From Pseudaeromonas sharmana (GTDB lineage Bacteria > Pseudomonadota > Gammaproteobacteria > Enterobacterales > Aeromonadaceae): a stretch of 64,000 nucleotides of DNA. The notes beneath the pieces were generated by a model that worked only from the letters and a program-made list of their open reading frames with translations, was not told the DNA's origin and did not search any database. The stretch's first letter is position 1. The number at the start of each line of letters is the position of its first letter. Positions 1 to 8,659 of this stretch are shown here, piece after piece. The position numbers were made by a program, and so were the translations under genes. The DNA lies in NCBI RefSeq assembly GCF_042649925.1, contig NZ_JBHSAF010000002.1, positions 186,001-250,000 of the forward strand. The letters are read 5' to 3'.

Positions 1-319
1 CAAAGGCGAGATTCTGGCCTGCAAGGCGCTCGGCATGAGCCAGTGGCAAACCCTCAGCATCAAGTTGCGTCATGCGATGCGCAGAGTGGTTCCCGGTTAC
101 TCAAATGAGGTCATTCTGGTGCTCAAAGGCAGTTCGTTGGCCAGTACCATTACCATCATGGATATCATGGGAATAGCGCAACGCTTGAACGCTCAAACGT
201 ATGACACTCTGGGCGTGTTTGGCGTGGCGGGTGCGATTTATCTGACGATGAACGCCTCATTGACGTTGCTGTTCCGCTGGGTCGAGCGTCGGGCGTTAGC
301 GTTCGCTCCTCACGATTAA
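1..319 (+). CDS. Amino-acid ABC transporter permease, HisM-like (5' part missing)
   Basis: C-terminal part of an inner-membrane permease of a polar amino-acid ABC importer; the gene begins before the window and is open from base 2. The visible start holds the EAA-type loop (GEILACKALGM) that docks on the ATPase, followed by two hydrophobic helices and a conserved C-terminal stretch (SNEVILVLKGSSLAST, then an FRWVERR-like end). The pattern resembles HisM of the histidine/lysine/arginine transporter more than other members, but the substrate cannot be fixed from a fragment. It ends at TAA 317-319 and is followed by about 190 bases without a gene before mdh. Confidence 0.85.
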   Translation, partial: KGEILACKALGMSQWQTLSIKLRHAMRRVVPGYSNEVILVLKGSSLASTITIMDIMGIAQRLNAQTYDTLGVFGVAGAIYLTMNASLTLLFRWVERRALAFAPHD

Positions 320-507
320 TCCCCTATGTCAGTGCCGAACGTCCTGCTCGGCATCTGTTGCCAGGATGTTGCTATCAGGTTTGCTTCCTGTTGTGTCTGA
401 CGCTTCACAGTTCGGCAAGTTCAGGCTGGCATCTCGCCAGCCTTATTCTATGTTCAAGCTAAACCGCAGTTTTTTGTCCTTTCTCGACCCAGACTACGGA
501 GCACGCT

Positions 508-1449
508 ATGAGACTTGTCGTATTAGGTGCTGCTGGTGGCATCGGCCAGCCACTCTCCTTGCTGTTAAAAACTCGCCTGCCGCCAGGTTTTGAACTGGCA
601 CTCTATGACCTGGCGCCCGTGACTCCGGGTGTGGCTGTCGATTTGAGCCATATCCCGACCGATGTGCTGGTCGAAGGGTATGCCGGGGAGGATCCGACTC
701 CTGCGCTGCGCGGCGCAGATGTGGTAATCATTCCAGCCGGTGTCGCTCGCAAGCCAGGAATGGATCGTTCAGATCTGTTTAAATTCAATGCCGGTGTGAT
801 TAAGAACCTGGTCCGGCACTGTGCCCAGGTTTGCCCGGATGCCATGCTGGCGATCATTACCAATCCGGTGAATAGCATCATTCCAATTGCAGCCGAGGTG
901 TTGCAGCAGGCCGGTGTCTATAATCCGCGCAAATTGTTCGGTATCACCACGCTGGATGTCTTGCGTGCCGAGACGTTTGTTGCCCGGGCAATGAAGTGCC
1001 GGGCTGGTTCGCTGACTGTCCCGGTGATCGGTGGTCACAGTGGTACTACGATACTGCCGCTGTTCTCTCAGGTCGTCGGGCAGCACTTCAGCCACGATGA
1101 GTTGCTGGAAATGACGCGTCATGTGCAAAACGCCGGTACAGATGTGGTGAATGCCAAGGCTGGCGGTGGCTCGGCAACCTTGGCCATGGCGCAGGCCGGA
1201 TTGCGTTTTTGTATGTCCTTGGTACATGCCAGACAAGGTGAACCAGGCATAGTGGAATACGCCTATGTTGAGGGTGGCAGCCCTCATGCCCGTTTCTTTG
1301 CACAGGCGGTGCGTCTTGGGGTCAACGGCATTGAAGAGGTGATGGACTACGGCACCTTAAGCGCGTTGGAACAGGATGAATTAACCAGCATGTTGCCGAC
1401 GCTGCGGGAAGAGATCGAGCTGGGAGTCAAATTTGTTCAGCAGGGATAA
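508..1449 (+). CDS. mdh: Malate dehydrogenase
   Basis: NAD-dependent malate dehydrogenase of the citric acid cycle, interconverting malate and oxaloacetate in the cytoplasm. It has 313 residues, the usual size of the enterobacterial/Vibrio type. The N-terminal dinucleotide loop GAAGGIG (residues 7-13), substrate arginines in ARKPGMDR (80-87) and Arg153, catalytic Asp150 and the proton relay His177 in GGHSG all sit at the numbering of the E. coli enzyme. An AGACTACGGAG-type ribosome site precedes the ATG. It is a single-gene unit with a Rho-independent terminator directly downstream. Confidence 0.97.
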   Translation: MRLVVLGAAGGIGQPLSLLLKTRLPPGFELALYDLAPVTPGVAVDLSHIPTDVLVEGYAGEDPTPALRGADVVIIPAGVARKPGMDRSDLFKFNAGVIKNLVRHCAQVCPDAMLAIITNPVNSIIPIAAEVLQQAGVYNPRKLFGITTLDVLRAETFVARAMKCRAGSLTVPVIGGHSGTTILPLFSQVVGQHFSHDELLEMTRHVQNAGTDVVNAKAGGGSATLAMAQAGLRFCMSLVHARQGEPGIVEYAYVEGGSPHARFFAQAVRLGVNGIEEVMDYGTLSALEQDELTSMLPTLREEIELGVKFVQQG

Positions 1450-1465
1450 CTCTGTGTGCTAGCGA

Positions 1466-1491
1466 TCGGGGCCTGAGGGCCCTGTTTTTTT
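1466..1491 (+). terminator. Terminator of mdh
   Basis: Hairpin with arms GGGGCC (1468-1473) and GGCCCT (1478-1483), loop TGAG, followed by a run of seven T. It lies 20-40 bases after the mdh stop. Confidence 0.8.
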
Positions 1492-1536
1492 CTCAAGAAG
1501 AGGAGATGCATGCCGATATCCAGTTCGGAGGCGCCT

Positions 1537-2349
1537 ATGAACCGATTGATTGCTGTATTGCTGAGTCTCATCCCGTTGTGGTTAGCAACGGCGCATGCTG
1601 AAGACAAGATCTTCGAACCTTCCGGGAATATCTTTGCCCCTGCGACCAGCAGCGCCAATCCGGAGCGAGCTGCTGGCACCAAGAAAGTAGCGACGTTGAC
1701 CGAGGAGCAAAAAGCGGAATTGGCCAGGCAGCAGGCTGCGGCCAGTGCTGCCAGTGCGGCAGTCAGTGTGCTGTCGACCAGCGGGGGTGGAACCTTGGCC
1801 ACCCTGCAACTCTATGGCCAGGACGAATTACTGAACTGGATTGCGCAACATAAACATCTGAAACGCGTGATCGCCGATCAGTGCCAACTGGTCCCGGATA
1901 TCGAAGCCAGAGCCAAGGTGATGATGTTACCGTCCTACCAGTATCTGTGGGGCGACATGCTGTTGACGGCCACCTGTGTCGAGAAGGATGCGGCGTTGGG
2001 GGTTGAGTATATGTGGTCTGCCGCCGAACATGGTTTGCCGGCTGCCCTGTTGCGGCTGGCTCAATATTACGATCAGGGGAAATATGTGCAGCGTGATCGG
2101 CGCCAGGCTGTCCAGTTAATGCATGAAGCAGCGGCGTTGGGCTACACAGAAGCGCGCATGGAATGGGTTGCGATGCTGAATCGCGGACTGGGCAGTCCGC
2201 TTGACTATGAGGAGGCCTACAGCTGGTTGCATCACACTGTGATTGCCGACCCGGGTCAGCATGCCCGGGCGAGCAAGCTTTTGCGCCAGCTGGCTGCACG
2301 CATGCCTGCGAACATTGTCAGTCGAGCCAAGGCATACCCGCTGGATTAA
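1537..2349 (+). CDS. motX: Sodium-type flagellar motor protein MotX
   Basis: Periplasmic component of the T-ring of sodium-driven polar flagellar motors, which with MotY helps hold the PomA/PomB stators. The start at 1537 is preferred over 1510 because a GGAGG lies 6 bases upstream and the protein then begins with a clean signal peptide (MNRLIAVLLSLIPLWLATAHA). A low-complexity Ala/Gln linker follows. The C-terminal two thirds match my memory of MotX: a DQCQLVPDIEARA block, a YLWGDMLL block with Cys, then two Sel1-like helical repeats ending in GSPLDYEEAYSWL and an RMPANIVSRAK tail. It lies apart from any flagellar cluster. The last four bases overlap corB convergently. Confidence 0.85.
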   Translation: MNRLIAVLLSLIPLWLATAHAEDKIFEPSGNIFAPATSSANPERAAGTKKVATLTEEQKAELARQQAAASAASAAVSVLSTSGGGTLATLQLYGQDELLNWIAQHKHLKRVIADQCQLVPDIEARAKVMMLPSYQYLWGDMLLTATCVEKDAALGVEYMWSAAEHGLPAALLRLAQYYDQGKYVQRDRRQAVQLMHEAAALGYTEARMEWVAMLNRGLGSPLDYEEAYSWLHHTVIADPGQHARASKLLRQLAARMPANIVSRAKAYPLD

Positions 2350-3605
2350 TGCCGTGGCGGTGTCACTCTGGCCAGCTTGACCATGTTGTTCTCGACCGCG
2401 ACGATGGCAATCCGGTAACCGGCAATCATCATTTCACGATTGACCTCCGGCAGGTCTTCGAAGTGTTCGAGTATCAGCCCATTCAGCGTACGTGGACCAT
2501 CGGTATTGAAGCTCCAGTCCAACTCCTTGTTGATCTCCCGCAGGTTGGCACTGCCTTCGATCAGATAGCTACCATCCTCTTGCGGATGAATTTCATCGTG
2601 GGGGCTGGGGGCCAGGCTGGTGGTGAAGTCGCCGACGATCTCTTCGAGGATATCGTCCAGCGTTGTTAATCCCTTGATGTCGCCATACTCATCAACCACC
2701 AGTCCGATGCGTTCCTTGTTGCGGCGGAACTTGATCAGCTGAACCAGTAGCGGTGTGCCCTCCGGGATGAAGTACACCTCATGCACGGTGCGTAGCAGTG
2801 ACTCTTTCTGGAATTGCTCCCGTGTCAGCAATCGCAAGGCATCACGAACATGAATGAAGCCGACGGCATCATCCAGCGTGTCCCGATACAACAACACTTT
2901 GGTATGGGGCGTATTCGTCAGTTGGCGCTGGATCGTTTTCCAGTCGTCGTTGATGTTGATGGCGTAAATATCGGCCCGGGGAACCATGATCTCTTCGACC
3001 GAGACATGTTCGAGCTCAAGCACCCCCATCAACATTTCCTGGTGGCTGGATGGGATCAGCTTGGCGGACTCGTTGAGTACAGTCCGCAGTTCGTCACTGT
3101 TGAGGGCTTCATCCGGCTTTTTCACTTTGACACCAGTCATTTCCAGCAAGCCGTTGGCAATGGCATTGATCAACCAAACGACAGGATAGAAAGGCCACAT
3201 CAACAGCTGCAACAGTATGGATGCCGGGTAGGCGACCCGTTCAGGCTTCATGGCGGCGAGTGTTTTGGGGGTCACTTCAGAGAAAATCAGGATGGCAAAG
3301 GTCAAAATGGTAGTTGCAACCAGAATCCCGTAATCGCCAAACACCCGGACGGCCAACACCGTAGCAATCGAGGATGCCAGGATATTGACCAGATTATTGC
3401 CAAACAGTATCAGTCCCAGTAAGCGGTCCGGGCGCTGTAATAGTCGATCGACTCGCATTGCTGCGCGGTGCCGGCTTTTCACCAGATGGCGCAGTTTGTA
3501 GCGGTTCAGCGACATCATGCCGGTCTCTGAGGCGGAAAAAAACGCAGAAACCAGCAGAAGTATCAGCAGTGTCAGCAACAAAGCCTGGGTGGAGAAAGTA
3601 TCCAA
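2346..3605 (-). CDS. corB: CorC/HlyC-family transporter, CorB/YfjD-like
   Basis: Inner-membrane protein of the CNNM/CorC family linked to magnesium and cobalt efflux. 419 residues. The N-terminal half is a DUF21 domain with about four hydrophobic helices (roughly 8-28, 58-80, 90-110, 125-150), including the FFSASETG motif. It is followed by two CBS domains (about 205-325; EEIMVPRADI and VVDEYGDIKGLTTLDDILEEIVGD) and a C-terminal CorC_HlyC domain ending near residue 415. It sits next to ypjD and ffh as in E. coli (yfjD-ypjD-ffh), which supports the assignment. Whether it moves Mg2+ here is inferred from the family. Confidence 0.9.
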   Translation of the reverse strand: MDTFSTQALLLTLLILLLVSAFFSASETGMMSLNRYKLRHLVKSRHRAAMRVDRLLQRPDRLLGLILFGNNLVNILASSIATVLAVRVFGDYGILVATTILTFAILIFSEVTPKTLAAMKPERVAYPASILLQLLMWPFYPVVWLINAIANGLLEMTGVKVKKPDEALNSDELRTVLNESAKLIPSSHQEMLMGVLELEHVSVEEIMVPRADIYAININDDWKTIQRQLTNTPHTKVLLYRDTLDDAVGFIHVRDALRLLTREQFQKESLLRTVHEVYFIPEGTPLLVQLIKFRRNKERIGLVVDEYGDIKGLTTLDDILEEIVGDFTTSLAPSPHDEIHPQEDGSYLIEGSANLREINKELDWSFNTDGPRTLNGLILEHFEDLPEVNREMMIAGYRIAIVAVENNMVKLARVTPPRH

Positions 3606-3667
3606 ACAGTGAGGTCCTCATTCTTCGGGCTATTCGGGCTAATGTCGTCGTGTTTTGCCGGGCGTCG

Positions 3668-4486
3668 TTAACCAAGCCAGAACTCATTGAGAAAACGGCT
3701 GCCAAAATAGGCCAGTACCAATAGCAGACTGCCCGATAGGCTGAGCAGTATCAGCAGGCGGCCTCGCCAGCCATGGCGATAATGCCCCCATAACAGCACG
3801 GCATACAGAGCCCAGGCGACGAAGGTCAGCACAGCCTTTAGTCTCTGTTCAGGGGCAAACATCTCATCAATAAAAAACCAGCCGCAGAGAATAGAGAGCG
3901 TCAGCAGCAAAAAGCCAAGCTGAATCAGCTGATAGATCCGCTGTTCGACTGTGAGCAACGGCGGCAAGTGGGGTAACAGGCCCAGGCGCTTGCGAATCTT
4001 CAGATAGTGATTCAGATAAGCGAGCAGCAGACTGAACAGGCTGGCCATCATCAGCAGCGAAAACGCCAGCAGAGCCAATGCTATATGCACCATCAACTCG
4101 GGGCGTTGTTCAAGGTGAATCAAATAGCGAGTGGGCATCACAGAGCTGGCGATTTGCAACAGGGCCGCGAAACCATAGGCGACGGGCAGAAGAATCCAGC
4201 CATTGAATCGACGTACGCTCAGACTCATCAGGGCGGCAATGAGTAACGATACCGCAGAGGCAACGTTCAGCAGGCTCAGATTCTGCGCGCGCTCCAGCGC
4301 CATGGTTTCCTGTGCGAGGCCGGCCGCATGGAGTGCGATCGCGCTCCATGCCAGGCTGAACAGCACCCAGCTGGCGCTTTGTGCTCCCAGCAGATGGCGC
4401 AACGCCGCCAGGCTGGCCAGCAGATAAAATGTCATACAGAGCAAAGATGGGATGACCATAGCGTAATCTGTTGAATTGGCGGCCAT
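3668..4486 (-). CDS. ypjD: Cytochrome c assembly-family membrane protein YpjD
   Basis: Polytopic inner-membrane protein of the CcsA/HemX family (about eight hydrophobic helices over 272 residues), the family that includes heme-handling proteins. The exact function of YpjD is not established. The frame is open to a TTG at 4504, but the ATG at 4486 is preferred because a GGAGG lies 11 bases before it. Helices with conserved His are visible (ALHAAGL, MVHIALALLAF, WGHYRHGWRGRLLI). It is divergent from ffh and followed by corB on the same strand, the arrangement seen in enterobacteria. Confidence 0.85.
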   Translation of the reverse strand: MAANSTDYAMVIPSLLCMTFYLLASLAALRHLLGAQSASWVLFSLAWSAIALHAAGLAQETMALERAQNLSLLNVASAVSLLIAALMSLSVRRFNGWILLPVAYGFAALLQIASSVMPTRYLIHLEQRPELMVHIALALLAFSLLMMASLFSLLLAYLNHYLKIRKRLGLLPHLPPLLTVEQRIYQLIQLGFLLLTLSILCGWFFIDEMFAPEQRLKAVLTFVAWALYAVLLWGHYRHGWRGRLLILLSLSGSLLLVLAYFGSRFLNEFWLG

Positions 4487-4602
4487 TATATGATGAGCCT
4501 CCAAGTATATCCGTCAGAGTGCTCTGCTGCCAGCAAGGCTTAAGTTTGGATGTCTTTTTGCGCTATACTGCGGGCCAATAACGCCAAGGGTTGGAATGGG
4601 TC

Positions 4603-5976
4603 ATGTTTGAGAATCTTACCGAGCGTCTGTCGAAGACACTGCGCAATGTCAGTGGCCGTGGCCGCCTGACCGAAGACAATATCAAGGAAACGCTGCGTGA
4701 AGTACGCATGGCGCTGTTGGAGGCTGACGTAGCCTTGCCAGTGGTCAAGGAGTTTGTCTCGCGGGTCAAGGAGCGTGCCGTCGGGCAGGAGGTCAACAAG
4801 AGCCTGAGCCCTGGACAGGCATTCATCAAGATTGTACAGGGCGAGTTGATCGCCGTGATGGGCGAGGCGAACGAGTCGCTGAACCTGGCGACGCAACCTC
4901 CGGCCGTAATCTTGATGGCGGGCCTGCAAGGTGCGGGTAAGACCACATCGGTGGCCAAATTGGCCAAGTACCTCAAGGAGCGCCAAAAAAAGAAGGTACT
5001 GGTGGTCAGCGCTGACGTGTACCGCCCGGCGGCGATCAAACAGTTGCAGACCCTGGCGGTCGACATCGGTGTCGAGTTCTTCCCCAGTTCGGCTGATCAG
5101 AAGCCGGTGGCGATTGCCGAGGCCGCTATCGATCATGCTCGCAAACAGTTTTTCGATATTCTGATTGTCGACACGGCGGGACGTCTGCACGTCGATGCCG
5201 AGATGATGGCTGAGATCCAGCATCTGCACCAGAGCGTCAAGCCGATTGAAACCCTGTTTGTTGTTGATGCAATGACGGGTCAGGATGCGGCCAATACAGC
5301 GCGAGCCTTTAGTGAGGCCCTGCCCTTGACCGGCGTGGTACTGACCAAGGCTGACGGTGACGCGCGGGGCGGGGCTGCGCTGTCGGTACGTCATATCACG
5401 GGCAAGCCAATCAAGTTCATCGGTATCGGTGAAAAAACGGACGCGCTCGAGCCTTTCCATCCGGATCGGATCGCGTCACGCATTCTCGGTATGGGCGACA
5501 TGTTGTCGCTGATCGAGGAGATGGAGCGCAAGGTCGATAAGGAAAAAGCGGCCAAGTTGGCGCAAAAGGTACAAAAGGGCAAAGGATTCGACCTGGAGGA
5601 TTTCCGCGAGCAATTGTCCCAGATGCGTGGCATGGGTGGCATGATGGGCATGTTGGATAAGCTGCCGGGTGTCGCGAACCTGCCGGATGACGTCAAAGAC
5701 AAGATGGATGATAAGCTCGTGCACCGGATGGAGGCGATCATCAGCTCCATGACGCCCGCTGAACGGCGCAATCCTGACATCATCAAAGGCGCACGCAAGC
5801 GCCGTATCGCCGCTGGTTCAGGTACCCAAATCCAGGATGTAAACCGCCTGCTCAAACAGTTTGATCAGATGCAACGGATGATGAAAAAGATCTCCGGAAA
5901 AGGTGGCCTGCGCAAGCTGATGAGTGGCATGAAGGGCATGATGCCGCCCGGCGGCTTCGGACGAGGACCGTTTTGA
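4603..5976 (+). CDS. ffh: Signal recognition particle protein Ffh
   Basis: GTPase subunit of the signal recognition particle; binds 4.5S RNA and signal sequences of nascent membrane proteins and delivers ribosomes to FtsY. 457 residues from MFENL at 4603. Domains in order: N domain (1-90), G domain with P-loop GLQGAGKTT near residue 105, DTAGR and TKADGDARGGAAL motifs, then a methionine-rich M domain from about 300 (MRGMGGMMGML, MSGMKGMMPPGG). A four-residue upstream extension (ATG 4591) is possible but less likely. It precedes the rpsP operon with a 180-base leader. Confidence 0.97.
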   Translation: MFENLTERLSKTLRNVSGRGRLTEDNIKETLREVRMALLEADVALPVVKEFVSRVKERAVGQEVNKSLSPGQAFIKIVQGELIAVMGEANESLNLATQPPAVILMAGLQGAGKTTSVAKLAKYLKERQKKKVLVVSADVYRPAAIKQLQTLAVDIGVEFFPSSADQKPVAIAEAAIDHARKQFFDILIVDTAGRLHVDAEMMAEIQHLHQSVKPIETLFVVDAMTGQDAANTARAFSEALPLTGVVLTKADGDARGGAALSVRHITGKPIKFIGIGEKTDALEPFHPDRIASRILGMGDMLSLIEEMERKVDKEKAAKLAQKVQKGKGFDLEDFREQLSQMRGMGGMMGMLDKLPGVANLPDDVKDKMDDKLVHRMEAIISSMTPAERRNPDIIKGARKRRIAAGSGTQIQDVNRLLKQFDQMQRMMKKISGKGGLRKLMSGMKGMMPPGGFGRGPF

Positions 5977-5983
5977 TTGCCGG

Positions 5984-6012
5984 TTGACAGCCTGCAGGCT
6001 GTGGTTAACTTT
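5984..6012 (+). promoter_or_regulatory. Possible promoter of the rpsP operon
   Basis: A perfect -35 TTGACA at 5984-5989 is followed after 15-17 bases by a poor -10 region (TTAACT or AACTTT). Downstream the leader can form two hairpins: an imperfect GCGCT/AGCGC stem near 6036-6048 and GGTTCG/CGAACC at 6109-6128, just before the rpsP ribosome site. No T-run follows either, so they are not plain terminators. Confidence 0.4.
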
Positions 6013-6156
6013 TAATCTGTTTGTGCTTGGCCGGTGCGCTAAAAAGCGCCGGTTCAGGTTGCAATTGCCGGCGATGTGAGTAAAATTGCGCGGCTTATTT
6101 TAAGCTGGGGTTCGTGTTTCTGCGAACCTTGTTCATTTCAAGTTAATGAGGACGAT

Positions 6157-6408
6157 ATGGTAACCATTCGTTTGCAACGTGGTGGCGCTAAGAAGCGTCC
6201 GTTTTACCAAGTAGTTGTGGCTGATGGCCGTTTCGCTCGTGATGGTCGTTTCATCGAGCGCGTAGGCTTCTTCAACCCGATGGCCTCTGGCCAAGCTGAG
6301 AAGCTGAACCTGGACCTGGCTCGTATCCAACATTGGATCGGTCAAGGCGCCGGCGTATCTGATCGCGTTGCCAAGCTGATCAAAGACGCCTCCAAGGCTG
6401 CTGCTTAA
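6157..6408 (+). CDS. rpsP: 30S ribosomal protein S16
   Basis: Small-subunit ribosomal protein needed for 30S assembly. It has 83 residues from ATG 6157, chosen because the family starts MVTIRLQRGGAKKRPFYQVVVAD and an AATGAGGA ribosome site is just upstream. The longer open frame to 6076 is untranslated leader. The conserved RDGRFIERVGFFNP block is intact. First gene of the rpsP-rimM-trmD-rplS operon. Confidence 0.98.
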   Translation: MVTIRLQRGGAKKRPFYQVVVADGRFARDGRFIERVGFFNPMASGQAEKLNLDLARIQHWIGQGAGVSDRVAKLIKDASKAAA

Positions 6409-6431
6409 TATTCGAGTTCCGCGAAGGAGTC

Positions 6432-6956
6432 ATGGTGGATAAGCCTGTAGTTGTTGGTCGCCTCGGCGCTGTTTACGGCATCAAAGGCTGGCTGAAGGTG
6501 CAATCCTTCACTGATGATGCGGAAAGCCTGTTCGAATATACTCCCTGGCTGATCGCTCAGCAGGGGACGTGGCGCGAGGTCCGGGTGACCGGATGGCGAC
6601 GTCACAATAACGGGTTAGTCTGCAAGCTGGAGAATATTGACCAGCGTGAAGACGCCCAGGCATTGACCGGTGCTGATATTGCCATCAATCCGCAAGCATT
6701 GCCCGATCTGCCGGAAGGTGAGTATTACTGGAGCGACCTGGTGGGTTGCCAGGTAGCGAACCTGACGGGATATCAGATGGGTGAGGTGACCGAACTGATG
6801 GAGACTGGCTCCAACGATGTGTTGGTGGTCAAAGCCAAACTGAATGATGCCTATGGGATGAAGGAACGATTGATTCCTTTTCTGGAGGGACAGGTCATCA
6901 AAAAGATTGATCTGGACAACAGAACCATAGAAGTCGATTGGGATCCGGATTTTTAA
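6432..6956 (+). CDS. rimM: Ribosome maturation factor RimM
   Basis: Assembly factor that binds S19 and helps the 30S head domain and 16S rRNA mature. 174 residues: an N-terminal beta-barrel (VVGRLGAVYGIKGWLKVQSF, residues 6-25) and a C-terminal PRC-barrel domain (from about 95: YYWSDLVGCQV, GEVTELMETGSNDVLVV, LIPFLEGQVIKKID). An AAGGAG site precedes the start, 24 bases after rpsP. Co-transcribed with trmD. Confidence 0.97.
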   Translation: MVDKPVVVGRLGAVYGIKGWLKVQSFTDDAESLFEYTPWLIAQQGTWREVRVTGWRRHNNGLVCKLENIDQREDAQALTGADIAINPQALPDLPEGEYYWSDLVGCQVANLTGYQMGEVTELMETGSNDVLVVKAKLNDAYGMKERLIPFLEGQVIKKIDLDNRTIEVDWDPDF

Positions 6957-6993
6957 GTTCCATTCCTGACGTCGGCGTTTACCGGAGGTTCCT

Positions 6994-7743
6994 ATGTGGA
7001 TTGGGGTGATTAGCCTCTTCCCGGAGATGTTCCGCGCCATTACCGACTACGGAGTGACAGGCCGGGCCACAAAGCAAGGCTTACTGCAACTGCAATGCTG
7101 GAATCCACGTGATTTCACCCACGATAAACACCGGACGGTCGATGATAGACCCTATGGTGGTGGGCCAGGCATGCTGATGATGGTGCAGCCACTACGCGAT
7201 GCGATTGCCGCAGCGCGTGAGGCGGCCGGAGCCGGAGCGAAAGTGATTTATCTTTCGCCTCAAGGACGCAAGCTGACCCAGACCGGGGTCGCTGAGCTTG
7301 CTTGTTACCCGAAGTTAATTCTGGTAGCTGGCAGGTATGAAGGTATTGATGAACGTGTGATCCAGACAGATGTCGACGAAGAGTGGTCTGTTGGTGATTA
7401 TGTGTTAAGTGGTGGCGAATTGCCGGCCATGATCCTGATCGATGCGGTTTCGCGTCTGGTGCCAGGGGTCCTGGGTGACATCGCGAGTGCCGAGCAGGAC
7501 TCCTTTACGGATGGACTGCTGGATCATCCACATTTCACCCGTCCGGAAATTTTGGACGGCATGGCAGTACCCGAGGTGTTGTTGAGCGGCAAGCATGAAG
7601 AAGTACGGCAATGGCGGCTTAAGCAAGCTTTGGGCAGAACCTGGTCCAGAAGACCGGAACTATTGCATAACCTAGCTCTGACTGACGAGCAAGAACATCT
7701 TCTTGCCCAGTATGTTCGCGAACAACATGGCGAACAGCAGTAG
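6994..7743 (+). CDS. trmD: tRNA (guanine-N1)-methyltransferase
   Basis: Methylates G37 next to the anticodon of tRNAs that read CUN, CCN and CGG, preventing +1 frameshifting. 249 residues. The SPOUT trefoil-knot fold is marked by VDDRPYGGGPGMLM (residues 49-62), the AdoMet-binding LVAGRYEGIDERVI and YVLSGGELPAMILIDAVSRL, and the DSFTDGLLDHPHFTRPE loop with catalytic Asp. A CCGGAGG site precedes the ATG. Third gene of the operon. Confidence 0.98.
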   Translation: MWIGVISLFPEMFRAITDYGVTGRATKQGLLQLQCWNPRDFTHDKHRTVDDRPYGGGPGMLMMVQPLRDAIAAAREAAGAGAKVIYLSPQGRKLTQTGVAELACYPKLILVAGRYEGIDERVIQTDVDEEWSVGDYVLSGGELPAMILIDAVSRLVPGVLGDIASAEQDSFTDGLLDHPHFTRPEILDGMAVPEVLLSGKHEEVRQWRLKQALGRTWSRRPELLHNLALTDEQEHLLAQYVREQHGEQQ

Positions 7744-7775
7744 AGTTTTCAGTTTACCCTAGGTAGGACGAGACA

Positions 7776-8123
7776 ATGAGCAAGATCATCAAGCAACTCG
7801 AGCAAGAACAACTGCGTACTGATATCCCGGCATTTGCTCCGGGTGACACCGTTCGTGTACAAGTACGTGTCAAGGAAGGTGGCAAGGAGCGTCTGCAGGC
7901 GTTCGAAGGCGTTGTCATCGCCAAGCGTAACCGTGGTCTGCACTCTGCATTCACCGTGCGCAAGATCTCCAACGGCGAAGGCGTTGAGCGTGTATTCCAG
8001 ACCCACAGCCCGCTGATCGCCAGCGTTGAGCTGAAGCGTCGTGGTGACGTTCGTCGCGCCAAGCTGTACTACCTGCGCAACCTGACTGGTAAGGCTGCTC
8101 GCATCCGCGAAAAGCTCAACTGA
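7776..8123 (+). CDS. rplS: 50S ribosomal protein L19
   Basis: Large-subunit protein at the 30S-50S interface. 115 residues, the standard length, with the family core GDTVRVQVRVKEG, FEGVVIAKRNRG and SFTVRKIS-like block (here AFTVRKIS) and the RRAKLYYLR C-terminus. Its codon use is visibly that of highly expressed genes. Last gene of the operon, followed at once by a strong terminator. Confidence 0.98.
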   Translation: MSKIIKQLEQEQLRTDIPAFAPGDTVRVQVRVKEGGKERLQAFEGVVIAKRNRGLHSAFTVRKISNGEGVERVFQTHSPLIASVELKRRGDVRRAKLYYLRNLTGKAARIREKLN

Positions 8124-8140
8124 TTCGCTCGGTTGTGAAA

Positions 8141-8168
8141 AAGGCTCGCATTGGCGAGCCTTTTTTAT
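8141..8168 (+). terminator. Terminator of rpsP-rplS operon
   Basis: GGCTCGC (8143-8149), loop ATTG, GCGAGCC (8154-8160), then six T. A-rich on the other side, so it may also work for the minus-strand gene that ends at 8199. Confidence 0.9.
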
Positions 8169-8198
8169 TGCAGCATCGGATGGCCGGCTGCAGCTCGC

Positions 8199-8525
8199 TT
8201 ACTGGGGGCTGACGGATACCAGCGAGTTTTCGCCACCGAACGGATTGCTCACATAGGCTTCAGCATCCCAGTCGTTATCAAACTTCTCGCTGCCATCATC
8301 CATCACCAGACGGAACCGGTACTGATAACTGTCCTGCTCCAGCGTGGAAAGGTTGACAGTGGTTTTGAAAACGCCAGTTTTCATTTTCTTCAGTTCTACC
8401 GGCTCCCAGTCGGAAAACTCACCGAGCAGGTAAACCTGATCTGCCGATTGCGCTGCTTCTTTGCTGACTTCGAACGTGACTTGGACTTCTGGTTTGCTCT
8501 TCAGAAATTTCTTCGTTACAGGCAT
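8199..8525 (-). CDS. Small glycogen-binding (CBM48/isoamylase N-terminal) domain protein
   Basis: 108-residue cytoplasmic protein made almost only of an early-set/CBM48-like beta-sandwich, as in the AMPK glycogen-binding domain and isoamylase N-termini. Visible markers are VYLLGEFSDWEPVELKKMKTG, then YQYRFRLVMDDG and WDAEAYVSNPFGGENSLVSV. The start at 8525 is set by an AAGGAG five bases upstream and is shorter than the longest open frame. There is no catalytic domain. A role in sensing or binding glycogen is inferred from the fold; the glgC-glgA genes lie 47 kb away in this window. Confidence 0.8.
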   Translation of the reverse strand: MPVTKKFLKSKPEVQVTFEVSKEAAQSADQVYLLGEFSDWEPVELKKMKTGVFKTTVNLSTLEQDSYQYRFRLVMDDGSEKFDNDWDAEAYVSNPFGGENSLVSVSPQ

Positions 8526-8659
8526 GTATGCTCCTTGACGTGACGGTATCAACAAGGCGGGCTGGCATGGCCCCCCATGAGTATCTTAAAACAAATAATA
8601 GCCAGTTTGCCTAGTTGATAACCGGAAAATGCCGCTGGTTTGACCAATAACAAACTAGG

